Notes: generated by a model not told the origin, from the letters alone. 64,000 bases of DNA from UBA3537 sp964219345 (GCA_964219345.1 CAXPPN010000047.1:1-64000); one strand, 5' to 3'. Numbered from the stretch's first letter, positions 16,559-26,292 are shown. Translations and numbers: made by a program.

Positions 16559-18079
16559 ATGTCAACAACAGAACTTCAACATCAAAAACAACTTTTTGGA
16601 CATCCAATAGGACTGTATGTTCTCTTTTTAACAGAAATGTGGGAACGGTTTTCCTATTATGGAATGCGTGCTTTACTAGTTCTTTATATGACTGCTTCAA
16701 CAATGGGAGATGATGTGCGTGGTGAAGGTTTGGGATGGACAAGTAAAGAAGCGCTTGCGCTTTATGGTTGGTATACTATGTTGGTGTATGTTATGTCTAT
16801 TCCTGGAGGTATGATTGCAGACAAATTGATAGGACAGAAAAAGGCAGTTTTGTATGGTGCTGTTATTCTATGTCTGGGTCATGGTGTTTTAGTCCTCACA
16901 GATATTTGGGCTTTTTATACAGGTTTAGGACTTGTTATACTAGGCGTTGGATTACTAAAACCAAATATTTCTACTATGGTTGGCGGACTCTACAAAGAAG
17001 GTGACATTAGAAGAGATAAAGGATTTAGTATTTTCTATATTGGAATTAATTTAGGTTCACTTCTAGCTACAATAATTGTAGGGCTAGTTGTTGATAAATG
17101 GGGCTGGCATGCTGGATTTGGTTTAGCAGGAATAGTTATGGTAATAGGATTGATTAATTATATTTATGGTCAAAAGTACTTAGTTCATGTTGGAAATTTA
17201 GAAATAACAGAAAATGACCCAAATGAAATTTCTTATGGGAAGCTATATGGGAAACTTTTTAAATCACCTTTACAATTGGTAATAACAATAGTTTTATTAT
17301 TAGCATCAGCCTATGGCTGGTATGCATTAGAAACAGGATATGGGCCTTTATTTGTATTTCTTACTGCAATAGTTGTATTATTAATGATGATTTATAAGGA
17401 ATTAAACTCTCAAGCACATAAAGACCGATTTTTGGTTTTATTATTATCGTTTATCATGGTGATTGTATTTTGGGGCGCATTTGAGCAGGCAGGAGGTTTG
17501 ATGAATTTATATACTGAAACAAATACCGATAGAGTGCTGTTTGGTTGGGAAATACCAACAGTGATGTTTCAAAGTCTAAACGCTGGTTTTATCATCATAT
17601 TTGCAACTTTTGTAGCGTCTATTTGGGCTGAGAGAAAATTAAAAGGTAGAGAGGCAAGTTCATTATTCAAAATGGCAATTGGAATTATTATTATGGGCTT
17701 TGGGTTTTTATTTATGGTATTTGCTGCTATGGAGTTCGAAAAATCAGGTGCTTCTAGCATGATATGGTTAGTGTTAGCCTATTTATTTCATACAATCGGA
17801 GAGCTTTGTTTGTCTCCTGTAGCGTTATCCTTTATAACAAAATTAACACCAGTAAAATACGCTTCACTTATGATGGGTGTATACTTTGCAGCAACAGGTC
17901 TTGGTAGTAAGGTTGCAGGAATTGTTGGTGAAGCCGCTAGTGATTTTGGAGAATACACTATCTTCTTTGGAATTTTAATTTTTACAGTTATAATAGGAAC
18001 ATTATTTATTTTGATTTTAAAACCATTGAAACGCTTGACGCATAACGCTGAAGAAAACGAAAGAATTTTAGAATCATAA
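16559..18079 (+). CDS. POT-family proton-dependent di/tripeptide transporter (first of two)
   Basis: The 506-residue inner-membrane protein of the major facilitator superfamily has POT hallmarks: EMWERFSYYGMRALLVLYM (about 23-41, the ExxERFxYY motif) and FSIFYIGINLGSLLA (about 154-168, the PTR2 signature). About 12-14 membrane spans are visible. It imports di- and tripeptides with protons. It starts 42 bases after the DPP IV stop and 18 bases before a paralogue, which suggests one peptide-use transcript. Confidence 0.93.
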   Translation: MSTTELQHQKQLFGHPIGLYVLFLTEMWERFSYYGMRALLVLYMTASTMGDDVRGEGLGWTSKEALALYGWYTMLVYVMSIPGGMIADKLIGQKKAVLYGAVILCLGHGVLVLTDIWAFYTGLGLVILGVGLLKPNISTMVGGLYKEGDIRRDKGFSIFYIGINLGSLLATIIVGLVVDKWGWHAGFGLAGIVMVIGLINYIYGQKYLVHVGNLEITENDPNEISYGKLYGKLFKSPLQLVITIVLLLASAYGWYALETGYGPLFVFLTAIVVLLMMIYKELNSQAHKDRFLVLLLSFIMVIVFWGAFEQAGGLMNLYTETNTDRVLFGWEIPTVMFQSLNAGFIIIFATFVASIWAERKLKGREASSLFKMAIGIIIMGFGFLFMVFAAMEFEKSGASSMIWLVLAYLFHTIGELCLSPVALSFITKLTPVKYASLMMGVYFAATGLGSKVAGIVGEAASDFGEYTIFFGILIFTVIIGTLFILILKPLKRLTHNAEENERILES

Positions 18080-18097
18080 TCACAAAAACCAACCAAA

Positions 18098-19870
18098 ATG
18101 AGTACTTCAACAGATCAAATTTTTAAAGACAAAGTATTAGGGCATCCAGCAGGACTGTTTGTGTTATTTTTTACAGAAATGTGGGAGCGTTTTTCTTATT
18201 ATGGAATGCGGGCCATTTTAGTCATATTCCTCACAGGAGTTGTTACTGGCGATAATCCTGGATGGGGTTGGAGTACACCAGCAGCTCTCTCGCTATTAGG
18301 TACCTATGCCATGTTTGTATACCTGACACCACTCGTTGGAGGTTGGCTGGCCGATAATAAAATTGGCTATAGAATGGCCGTTGTTATTGGGGCACTTCTA
18401 ATGACGCTTGGACATGCCGCAATGGCCGTAGAAACACCACTTTTTCTTTATATTGGAATAACGCTTCTAATCTTAGGAAATGGATTTTTTAAACCCAATA
18501 TGACCTCTATTATTTCCAAAATGTACGAGGGTCAAGACGATAAAAAGGATGGTGCATACAACATTTTTTATATGGGTGTCAATGCCGGTGCTTTTATAGG
18601 GATTATGCTTTGTGGATGGGTAGGAGAAAAAACAGGTTGGAGTTATGGATTTGGCTTAGCAGGAATTTTTATGCTGTTGGGGATGTTACAATTTTATTTT
18701 GCTCAACCACTGTTTGGTGATATTGGTTCTAAACCCAAGAATGAGCAAAACGACCTTATTGATACATTAGTTGACAATAAATCTGTGGATGCCAAAACAG
18801 GAACAAAACTCAATACCTTTCAGCCAATAGATTATATACTAATTGGTATTTTTACCCTTTCTGCGCTTATTTTCATCATCAATGATCCATTAAGTCAAAT
18901 AGGTCAAATCAACACGCTTAACTTTACTATTGCAGGAATGAAAGATTCGTTGTTTTTTGCGCTTTTGGCAGCCATATCCTTTATTTTACTTTTAATTATT
19001 AGAATTCCTCGATACAGCAGAACAGAAAGAGACCGAATGATTGCTTTTACTATTTTTTGTTTGTTTACAGTTTTCTTTTGGGCCGCTTTTGAACAAGCAG
19101 CCGGTTCGCTTCCTATATATACAAGAGACTTTACTGACCGATTTTTAGAGGGTAATGCCGCCAATATTTTTAAACTTATTGATTTAATTGTTACTGTAGT
19201 TCCATTGCTCATCATCACTTACGTACTATGGAGTTTATTCCGTAAAACGTTTAGTAGAATTGGACGTTCAAACATTATTTTGGGCTTTAGTTTTGTGATT
19301 GTATGGGCGATAGTTATTTATAAATTATATACTGAATACCACGATACCAATACTGAAGTACCAGTGACTTGGTTTGCGATACTCAACTCATTATTCATCA
19401 TCATATTTGCACCATTATTTACAAAGTGGTGGGACAGCCGCTACAATCCACCAGCATCCGTAAAATATTTCTTAGGATTATTCCTTTTAGGGGTTGGTTT
19501 TGCCTTTTTGGCCTTTGGCGCTAGAAACCTTCCTGCTGGAGCAGAAACAGCCACACTAAGTATGGCATGGTTAGTGTTTGCATATTTATTCCATACGCTA
19601 GGCGAATTGTGTTTATCTCCAATGGGATTATCCTATTTGAGTAAGCTCGTTCCGGCCAGAATGATTGCTGTAATGTTTGGGGTCTATTATTTGGCTATAG
19701 CTATTGGAAACAAATTGGCACACTCTGTTGGTGCAGAGGTTGAAAATATCACAAAAGAATATAGTTTATCGACGTTCTTTTTGATTTTTACCATTGTACC
19801 TATTGCGATTGGATTGGTGTCATTAGTTTTACATCCTTTGCTTAAAAAATTGATGCATGGTGTAAAATAA
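18098..19870 (+). CDS. POT-family proton-dependent di/tripeptide transporter (second of two)
   Basis: This 590-residue paralogue of the upstream gene has EMWERFSYYGMRAILVIFL near residue 27 and YNIFYMGVNAGAFIG near 158. It is about 80 residues longer because of an extended central region between the two six-helix bundles (about 210-300). The two tandem copies probably differ in peptide preference. GTP-free, proton-coupled uptake is assumed from the family. Confidence 0.92.
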   Translation: MSTSTDQIFKDKVLGHPAGLFVLFFTEMWERFSYYGMRAILVIFLTGVVTGDNPGWGWSTPAALSLLGTYAMFVYLTPLVGGWLADNKIGYRMAVVIGALLMTLGHAAMAVETPLFLYIGITLLILGNGFFKPNMTSIISKMYEGQDDKKDGAYNIFYMGVNAGAFIGIMLCGWVGEKTGWSYGFGLAGIFMLLGMLQFYFAQPLFGDIGSKPKNEQNDLIDTLVDNKSVDAKTGTKLNTFQPIDYILIGIFTLSALIFIINDPLSQIGQINTLNFTIAGMKDSLFFALLAAISFILLLIIRIPRYSRTERDRMIAFTIFCLFTVFFWAAFEQAAGSLPIYTRDFTDRFLEGNAANIFKLIDLIVTVVPLLIITYVLWSLFRKTFSRIGRSNIILGFSFVIVWAIVIYKLYTEYHDTNTEVPVTWFAILNSLFIIIFAPLFTKWWDSRYNPPASVKYFLGLFLLGVGFAFLAFGARNLPAGAETATLSMAWLVFAYLFHTLGELCLSPMGLSYLSKLVPARMIAVMFGVYYLAIAIGNKLAHSVGAEVENITKEYSLSTFFLIFTIVPIAIGLVSLVLHPLLKKLMHGVK

Positions 19871-19881
19871 AAGTTTAAAAA

Positions 19882-20076
19882 ATGATTTGCATAAAAGCTG
19901 AAATACCAGAAGACTTGTGTCAAATTGATGACGAACTAAAAGCCATTTACCATAGTAAAGATTCTGTATGTATTTGGGTTTTTAAAACAAGAAAGGACAG
20001 AAATGCTTTTGTTGACGAAACTGTTGGGATGAACAAAAACCAGCGTACAAATCATTACATTGCAAAATATGCATAA
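19882..20076 (+). CDS. small cytosolic protein of unknown function, 64 residues
   Basis: This is a short open frame with balanced amino-acid content (MICIKAEIPEDLCQIDDELKAIYHS, then VCIWVFKTRKDRNAF) and no signal peptide or membrane span. It begins 12 bases after the second POT gene, and its stop overlaps the likely start of the thioredoxin-like gene by 8 bases (ATGCATAA), the same kind of coupling seen elsewhere in the window. That spacing argues for a real gene. I do not recognise the family. Confidence 0.6.
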   Translation: MICIKAEIPEDLCQIDDELKAIYHSKDSVCIWVFKTRKDRNAFVDETVGMNKNQRTNHYIAKYA

Positions 20077-20614
20077 GTTAAAATACATCTTAATATTATT
20101 TTTAGTTTCTGTGTTTGTTAATGCACAAGAAATCAATTGGTTAACCATGAATGAAGCGTTAGCTAAACAAAAAGATCAACCCAAAAAAATAATGATTGAC
20201 ATGTACACTGTATGGTGTGGGCCATGCAAAATGTTGGATCGCAATACATTTTCCAATAAAAAACTTGCCGAATATGTGAATGCCAATTATTATGCTGTAA
20301 AGTTCAATGCCGAAGGAGATGAGTCGGTCGATTTTAAAGGGCAACCGCTTTCTAATCCCAAATATGACCCTGCCAAATCCAGACGCCGAAATAGCCAACA
20401 CCAATTGACACGATATTTTGGAGTATCTGCCTATCCAACAATTGTGTTTTTGGGAGAAAATGCAGAGTTTTTGGCCCCAATACCAGGGTATAAAACTCCA
20501 GACCAATTGGAGCTATATCTTAAACTTTTTGCCGAAGACCACTATAAAACCATTACAAGCCAAAAAGCTTTTAATGAGTATTATAAAGCGTTTAAACCTT
20601 CTTTTACTCCTTGA
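20069..20614 (+). CDS. thioredoxin-family secreted protein (WCGPC)
   Basis: The start at 20069 (MHKLKYILILFLVSVFVNAQ) begins at a signal peptide; an in-frame ATG 9 bases upstream is also possible. The 181-residue product has the redox motif VWCGPCKMLD (about 47-56), the thioredoxin cis-Pro segment SAYPTIVFL (about 119-127), and an insertion between them (KYDPAKSRRRNSQHQ). This resembles the thioredoxin_7/DUF255-like group. It would act in the periplasm as a disulfide reductase or isomerase. Its last 34 bases overlap tail-to-tail with the comEC remnant on the other strand. Confidence 0.85.
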   Translation: MHKLKYILILFLVSVFVNAQEINWLTMNEALAKQKDQPKKIMIDMYTVWCGPCKMLDRNTFSNKKLAEYVNANYYAVKFNAEGDESVDFKGQPLSNPKYDPAKSRRRNSQHQLTRYFGVSAYPTIVFLGENAEFLAPIPGYKTPDQLELYLKLFAEDHYKTITSQKAFNEYYKAFKPSFTP

Positions 20615-21264
20615 TGATTTAAGTCATAAATAAAAGCGCCATCCTCAAAAGTATCATGAAAATGGATACTTTTTTTTGTACATGTTTTTTGCCACCGTTT
20701 TACGTAACTTTTATAATTACTACCGTCAGCGATAATTAGTTTTGGTTTCAATATTTTTATCACCTTTTCAAGGTTTATTTTTGGACTATTTCTAAGCAAA
20801 ATCCAATCAAATTTTACGGATTTTAAATCAAAATGGCTTAGACTATCGATAATAATTAAATTATGATCGTCTATTGAATAAAATCGTTTTAGATTCAATT
20901 TTGATGTTTTATCTACACCTTCATTAGTTATGTAATCTTCTATAAATGAAAATTGTTCATTATTTTTTTCTGTATTATGGATTTCAAAATTAGTCCCATT
21001 TTTAAATCCCAAAATGGTATGCTTTGTCTTTTGAAAAACAATAAATTCATTCTTAGAATTAATTTTAAAGACTAATAAAAAATACAATTGAAAAATTAGA
21101 GCAGAAGTTAATAACAGGACTATTTTTTTAAATGTCTTTGATATGATATATTTGAAAAATAGTACAATTATAATATATAATAGTACCATCATATAGAAGT
21201 CAAAAGTGATGTTTTTAAAAAGTAAAAATTCAAACTTTGCTACCAAATGTGCCGATGTATTCAT
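20581..21264 (-). pseudogene. comEC C-terminal remnant
   Basis: The 227-residue frame matches only the end of ComEC/Rec2: the last part of the competence membrane domain (HLVAKFEFLLFKNITF, then membrane segments YMMVLLYIIIVLFFKY and FKKIVLLLTSALIFQLYFLLVF) and the C-terminal soluble metallo-hydrolase-like end (DWILLRNSPKINLEKVIKILKPKLIIADGSNYKSYVKRW). Its in-frame homology seems to begin upstream of the ATG (NLIDI) after a TAA stop, as expected of a broken gene. The N-terminal part of the same gene is 56 bases away at 21320-21817. The DNA-translocating channel core is absent, so uptake activity is very unlikely. Confidence 0.75.
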
Positions 21265-21319
21265 TATATCAATTAAATTTTAAAAACCATAGGCTAACCA
21301 CACACTGATTTTGAATCCT

Positions 21320-21817
21320 TCAAAAATAATAATCAAAATGACTTATTGGGCTAAGTTGTGTTTTTAGAAATAATAGGTCATCGACTTTATGCGTTGGAAT
21401 CATTGTGTTTTTTGAGACTTCTATTAAAATTGTACCACTAGATTTTTGCTGATTGATCTCCAGTATTTTTGCTATGTATCGGTAATTATATGTTGTTGGA
21501 TTCATTTCTTTTGTAATACAAAGCAGTAGGGTTTCTGGCTCATTTTTTGTAAAATGACTATAGTGGTTTTTAGTTGTTTTTGGATGTTGAAGTTTTGTGT
21601 TTAATAAACCTAAAACAACAAATAAAAGGAACAAGAAGTATGATGAAATGATGCTTTTATAAACAGAAGTTTTAAAATGAAAAAATAGTCCAAGGCAAAA
21701 TGTTACTCCCAAAACAATGAGTAGTATATGAATTTCCAAAGACACATAGGAACTTAAAAATATTCCACAAATCAGAGCAATAGTTAATTTTGGGATAGGG
21801 TAGTAGTAGGGTTGCAT
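21320..21817 (-). pseudogene. comEC N-terminal remnant
   Basis: The 165-residue frame looks like the start of ComEC: two N-terminal membrane spans (KLTIALICGIFLSSYVSLEIHILLIVLGV, then SSYFLFLLFVVLGLLNTKL) and the beginning of the soluble DUF4131/OB-like domain (IAKILEINQQKSSGTILIEV, then VDDLLFLKTQLSPI). It stops at FDYYF just where a ComEC protein would continue towards the large competence domain. Intact flavobacterial ComEC has roughly 650-700 residues; together with the C-terminal piece only about 390 are left. The gene lies 27 bases upstream of nothing on its own strand but 27 bases after lpxB's end in map order, so the two were probably co-directional neighbours. Confidence 0.75.
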
Positions 21818-21844
21818 TTTAAATCATAAGTAGGCTTTAATCTA

Positions 21845-22957
21845 TCAACATAGCGCTTTAAACACCGCTTTAGCCACTTTTTGGCTAGCACCGGTGCCCC
21901 CTAGTTTTTGTTCTAGGGCGGTATATTCAGTATTGAGCTGCTGTTGGGTTTTGGGGTCTAATATATGGTTTAATTCTGCCGTAAGGCGTTTTGTATTCAA
22001 GTCATTTTGGATCAATTCACAGACCACTTCGCGCTCCATTATAAGGTTTACCAAAGAAATATAATCGAGCTTTACCACCTGTTTTCCAATCTGGTAGGAC
22101 AACCAACTGGATTTATAGCACACCACCTGGGGCACCTTAAATAAAGCTGTTTCCAAAGTGGCTGTCCCCGAAGTTACCAATGCGGCTTGTGCAATACTAA
22201 GCAAGTCGTAAGTGGCATTACTCACCAATTTGATGTTTTTGTTTTTAATGAATTTTTGATAAAATGCTTTGGCTTGGCTCGGTGCTCCAGCAATGACAAA
22301 TTGGTGTTCAGGAAAGGCATCGACCACAGACAGCATCACATCGAGCATTTTTTTAATTTCTTGTTGCCTACTCCCCGGCAACAGTGCAACAATGGGTTTT
22401 TCGGACAGTTCGTATGTTTTTCTTAGGGTTTTAGCATCTGGTTTTGGGCGGTTGGCAATAGCATCAATTAGGGGATGCCCAACAAACGTCACAGGCATTT
22501 GGTGTTTTTTCTCGTAAAACGCTTTTTCAAATGGTAAAATCACATACATTTTATCAATATCTCGTTTGATCTGATGAATGCGATTTTCTTTCCATGCCCA
22601 TAGCTGAGGCGAAATATAATAGTGGGTTTTAAAATTTTGGGTTTTAGCCCATTTTGCAATACGCATGTTAAACCCTGGGTAATCAATAAAAATCAAAACA
22701 TTTGGACGATAGTTTGCAATATCTTTTTTACATAAGCTAATATTTTTTAGAATCGTTCTCAAATTCAAAAGGACTTCCAAAAAGCCCATAAATGCCAAAT
22801 CTTTGTAATGTTTAACCAAAGTACCACCTGCATTCTGCATCAAATCGCCACCCCAAACACGACATTCGGCCTTGGTATCTTCTTTTTGCAATGCTTTAAT
22901 GAGGTTTGCACCATGCAAATCTCCAGAAGCTTCTCCTGCGATGATGTAGTACTTCAT
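21845..22957 (-). CDS. lpxB: lipid-A-disaccharide synthase
   Basis: LpxB joins UDP-diacylglucosamine and lipid X to form the lipid A disaccharide at the inner membrane. The 370-residue protein has the N-terminal YIIAGEASGDLHGANLIKAL (about 4-23), the central DYPGFNMRIAKWAK segment and the LLPGSRQQEIKKML motif (about 194-207), all typical of the GT19 family. Length is normal. It lies just downstream of a small membrane gene and surE in a leftward run. G+C is locally higher than in the adjoining comEC remnants, fitting a gene under selection beside decaying DNA. Confidence 0.95.
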   Translation of the reverse strand: MKYYIIAGEASGDLHGANLIKALQKEDTKAECRVWGGDLMQNAGGTLVKHYKDLAFMGFLEVLLNLRTILKNISLCKKDIANYRPNVLIFIDYPGFNMRIAKWAKTQNFKTHYYISPQLWAWKENRIHQIKRDIDKMYVILPFEKAFYEKKHQMPVTFVGHPLIDAIANRPKPDAKTLRKTYELSEKPIVALLPGSRQQEIKKMLDVMLSVVDAFPEHQFVIAGAPSQAKAFYQKFIKNKNIKLVSNATYDLLSIAQAALVTSGTATLETALFKVPQVVCYKSSWLSYQIGKQVVKLDYISLVNLIMEREVVCELIQNDLNTKRLTAELNHILDPKTQQQLNTEYTALEQKLGGTGASQKVAKAVFKALC

Positions 22958-22960
22958 ATT

Positions 22961-23254
22961 TTACAGCTTAATTATAAATGTGGTAAGAGCCATACACAGT
23001 GTTGCAATCAATACGCCTGCGGCAAAGGCATCTTTTTTCTTTCTGATAAAATAAAAAAAACAAATCAGATTTAGAATAGCACCGAGACTAATGAGTTTTC
23101 CTAAAAAATTTTCAGCATGGGCAGCTTCCAAAACCCTCAAAAATCCATCGTTTCTTCCAGAAGATTTGGCCATAGTCATTACGACCACAAAGAGTCCTAA
23201 ACCATTGGCCAAAATCCCAATGAAAAATCCTTTTAAAATTTGAATCTTATCCAT
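22961..23254 (-). CDS. small membrane protein between surE and lpxB
   Basis: The ATG at 23254 overlaps the surE stop by 8 bases (ATGGATAA) and gives 97 residues starting MDKIQILKGFFIGILANGLGLF. An upstream in-frame start at 23305 would lie inside surE. Three hydrophobic spans are visible (about 8-30, 50-66, 74-95), separated by a KSSGRNDGF loop and a short RKKKD loop. It is an inner-membrane protein of unknown role. Its place between surE and lpxB is, as I recall, common in flavobacteria. Confidence 0.75.
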   Translation of the reverse strand: MDKIQILKGFFIGILANGLGLFVVVMTMAKSSGRNDGFLRVLEAAHAENFLGKLISLGAILNLICFFYFIRKKKDAFAAGVLIATLCMALTTFIIKL

Positions 23255-24014
23255 TGAGTTTCCAATTATTGAGTTCTTGAATATAATAATGAGCTGTGAG
23301 ATCAAACTGTACTGGAACTACCGAAACGTAGCCTTGCTCAAGTGCCCATTCGTCGGTATCTTCACCATTATCCTGATTGATAAATTCACCTGTAAGCCAG
23401 TAATAATTTCGTCCCATTGGGCTTTGTCGTTTATCAAATTTTTCTACCCAATTGGCATTCGCCTGACGGCAAATTTTTATGCCTTTTAGAACCTTGTTTG
23501 GAAAATTTACATTGAGTATAATTCCTTTTTGTAAACCATTTTGTAAGACTTTAAGACAAATGGATTTAATAAATTTTTCCGTTGGTCCAAAATCGGCATC
23601 CCAATTGTAGTTCAACAAAGAAAATCCTATGGCAGGAATACCCTCCATACCCGCTTCAATGGCGGCGCTCATTGTCCCCGAATAAATAACATTAATTGAT
23701 GAATTGGAACCATGATTGATACCTGAAACACACAAATCTGGTTTTCTGTCTAATAGTTCATGAACGGCTAGTTTTACACAATCTGCTGGCGTACCCGATG
23801 TACTGTATTCTTTTTGAGGGCCATTATCAATATGTTCTTCTCTACAATAAAGAGTATCGTTGATTGTAATGGCATGCCCCATGCCACTTTGTGGGCTATC
23901 TGGTGCAACAACAATGACATCACCAATACTAATCATGACTTTGATTAAGGTTCTAATTCCAGGGGCAGTGATACCATCGTCATTGGTAACAAGAATAAGT
24001 GGTTTTTTTGGCAT
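23247..24014 (-). CDS. surE: 5'/3'-nucleotidase SurE
   Basis: SurE dephosphorylates nucleoside monophosphates and helps in stationary-phase survival. The 255-residue protein has the acidic metal site LVTNDDGITAPGI (about 8-20), the APDSPQSGMGHAIT block (about 37-50), SGTPADCVKL and the SGINHGSNSSINVIYSGT segment with its metal-binding Asn. All catalytic blocks are present. A -7-like TACTTTTG at 24035-24042 on the minus strand may serve as promoter. It is divergent from the protease gene at 24167. Confidence 0.95.
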   Translation of the reverse strand: MPKKPLILVTNDDGITAPGIRTLIKVMISIGDVIVVAPDSPQSGMGHAITINDTLYCREEHIDNGPQKEYSTSGTPADCVKLAVHELLDRKPDLCVSGINHGSNSSINVIYSGTMSAAIEAGMEGIPAIGFSLLNYNWDADFGPTEKFIKSICLKVLQNGLQKGIILNVNFPNKVLKGIKICRQANANWVEKFDKRQSPMGRNYYWLTGEFINQDNGEDTDEWALEQGYVSVVPVQFDLTAHYYIQELNNWKLNG

Positions 24015-24034
24015 TTTTTCTTTGTTTTCGTATA

Positions 24035-24042
24035 CAAAAGTA
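24035..24042 (-). promoter_or_regulatory. possible -7 element for surE-lpxB
   Basis: TACTTTTG on the minus strand fits TAnnTTTG and ends 20 bases before the surE start. No TTG is seen at the expected -33 distance, so this is a weak call. Confidence 0.35.
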
Positions 24043-24166
24043 AGTATTTTGTTGGGGATTACTCGTTTTTGTGTGGTTTAACAAAAAATTATGTAGAATA
24101 GCACACTTATTTTTGCAATTTTCTGTTATTTTAGAATCAAATTTGGATAAACACTTACTCAAGTCT

Positions 24167-26281
24167 ATGAAACATATTAATATTTTTCTTTTGTCAATTT
24201 TTGTTGCATTAGCATCATGTAGCTTTACAACCAAAACATTTGATAACCCTGACAAGGACAAACTCCTAATGCAACTCATTACATATTTGTTGGAACAAGG
24301 TCATTTTCAGCCTAAAGATTTTGATGATGAGTTTTCAGAGGAAGTGTACATTAGATTTTTAAAAACAGTGGACCCCTACAAACACTATTTTTACAGTTCA
24401 GATATAAAGGAATTTGAAGATTATAAAACAGATTTGGATGATCAAATAAAAAACTACGATGTGCAGTTTTTTAATCTTGTTTACAATCGCCTTATTCAAA
24501 GAATTGAAGAATCAAAAGCAATTTATACGAAAATTTTAGAACATCCTTTTAATTACGAGTTAGATGAAAAATACCAGTCCAACCCTGATGAATTAGACTA
24601 TGTTTCATCAAAAAAAGATATGGCTAACCGTTGGCGTAAACAATTGAAATTTAACACCTTAACCAATTATCATGATTTAGTATCTGACAATGAAAATGAA
24701 GAAAATGAAGATAAAAAAACCTTTTCAGAATTGGAAGAAGAATCTCGAGCTTCAACATTAAAAAATTTACAAGAAGTTTCGGTTTATTTTGATGATATGA
24801 GACGTGATGATTGGCTTTCAATGTACATCAATGCAATTTCTGAAACATTTGACCCCCATACTTACTATTTTGCGCCACAAGTCAAAGATCGTTTTGATGC
24901 CGAAATGTCTGGAAAATACGAAGGTATTGGTGCAAGGCTACAAAAGAAAATGGATAAAATCAGTATTACAGAACTGATTTCAGGAGGTTCTGCATGGCGT
25001 CAAAACAAACTTCAAGTTGGAGATGTCATTTTAAAAGTACGTCAAGAAGATGAGGAAGAGGCAGTTAGTGTTGTTGGAATGCGTTTGGACGATGCTGTTA
25101 AACTTATCAAAGGCCCAAAAGGTACAAATGTAATTTTAACTCTAAAAAGAGTCGATGGAACTATTGAAGATTTGATGATTCCAAGAGATGAAATTGAGCT
25201 AGAGGAAACCTATGCAAAATCGAGTATTGTACAAAAAGAAAATTACAAATTTGGGATCATTAATTTGCCAAAATTTTACATTGATTTTGAAGATGTTAAT
25301 AGTAGAAATGCAACCTCTGATGTCAAAAGAGAAATTGAACGACTCAAAGCAGAGGGAATAGAAGGTTTGGTTCTCGACTTGAGAAATAATGGAGGTGGTT
25401 CTCTAAAAACAGCTGTTGATATAGGGGGCCTATTTATTGAAGAAGGGCCTATTGTTCAAGTACGCTCTACTGGTGAAGATCGTCAAGTATTAAAAGATAA
25501 AGATTCTAGTGTAAGTTGGGATGGTCCATTGGTTATTTTGGTGAATGAGTTTTCTGCCTCTGCCTCTGAAATTTTAGCCGCTGCTATGCAAGATTATAAA
25601 CGCGCTATTGTTATTGGAAGCAAGCAAACCTATGGCAAGGGAACGGTTCAAAATGTGATAGACTTAAACAGAATGATTCGTAATAACACCAATGGTGATA
25701 TGGGTGCTTTTAAGTTTACTACCCAAAAATATTATCGTATCAATGGGGGGTCTACTCAATTAGAGGGCGTAAAAAGTGATGTTGTTTTACCTAACCGTTA
25801 CAGCTATGTTGATATGGGTGAAAAAGATCAAGACAACCCACTTCCGTGGGATGAGATTCAAGCTGCCGAATATGATATTTGGGAAAGTTCTATTGACTAT
25901 GAATTAACTGTCAAAAGAAGTAAGGAGCGCATGAACAATAGTGATGAGATCAAACTCATTGATGAAAATGCACAATGGATTGAAAAAGTACGTTCAAAGG
26001 ATTTGTATAGCTTAAAGTATAACGATTATGATGCGAGTTTAAAACAAAATGAAAAAGAATCAGAACGTTTTGAAGCTCTTTCCAATTATACCACAAATTT
26101 ATCATTCGAATCTTTACCTTATGAAAAACCAATTATGGCAACAGACTCCATTTTCAAAACAAAACGCGAGCGATGGCATGAATCTTTAAGTAAAGATATT
26201 TATATGAATGAGGCGCTTAATGTTTTGACGGATTTAAATAAAATGTTTAAAGTAAAAAAAGTATCCGCCCTTAAAAACTAA
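24167..26281 (+). CDS. carboxy-terminal processing protease (Prc/Tsp-like), lipoprotein
   Basis: I placed the start at 24167, where a lipoprotein signal begins (MKHINIFLLSIFVALASC, Cys18); the frame is open further upstream, but that part overlaps the likely surE promoter. The 704-residue S41 protease has an N-terminal helical domain, a PDZ domain (about 220-320, EGIGARLQKKMDKISITELISGGSAW), and the catalytic core with nucleophile Ser in NEFSASASEI and general-base Lys in YGKGTVQ. It ends in a Prc-type C-terminal domain. It would trim or degrade periplasmic proteins from their C-termini. Confidence 0.92.
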   Translation: MKHINIFLLSIFVALASCSFTTKTFDNPDKDKLLMQLITYLLEQGHFQPKDFDDEFSEEVYIRFLKTVDPYKHYFYSSDIKEFEDYKTDLDDQIKNYDVQFFNLVYNRLIQRIEESKAIYTKILEHPFNYELDEKYQSNPDELDYVSSKKDMANRWRKQLKFNTLTNYHDLVSDNENEENEDKKTFSELEEESRASTLKNLQEVSVYFDDMRRDDWLSMYINAISETFDPHTYYFAPQVKDRFDAEMSGKYEGIGARLQKKMDKISITELISGGSAWRQNKLQVGDVILKVRQEDEEEAVSVVGMRLDDAVKLIKGPKGTNVILTLKRVDGTIEDLMIPRDEIELEETYAKSSIVQKENYKFGIINLPKFYIDFEDVNSRNATSDVKREIERLKAEGIEGLVLDLRNNGGGSLKTAVDIGGLFIEEGPIVQVRSTGEDRQVLKDKDSSVSWDGPLVILVNEFSASASEILAAAMQDYKRAIVIGSKQTYGKGTVQNVIDLNRMIRNNTNGDMGAFKFTTQKYYRINGGSTQLEGVKSDVVLPNRYSYVDMGEKDQDNPLPWDEIQAAEYDIWESSIDYELTVKRSKERMNNSDEIKLIDENAQWIEKVRSKDLYSLKYNDYDASLKQNEKESERFEALSNYTTNLSFESLPYEKPIMATDSIFKTKRERWHESLSKDIYMNEALNVLTDLNKMFKVKKVSALKN

Positions 26282-26292
26282 GGTTCAAAACT

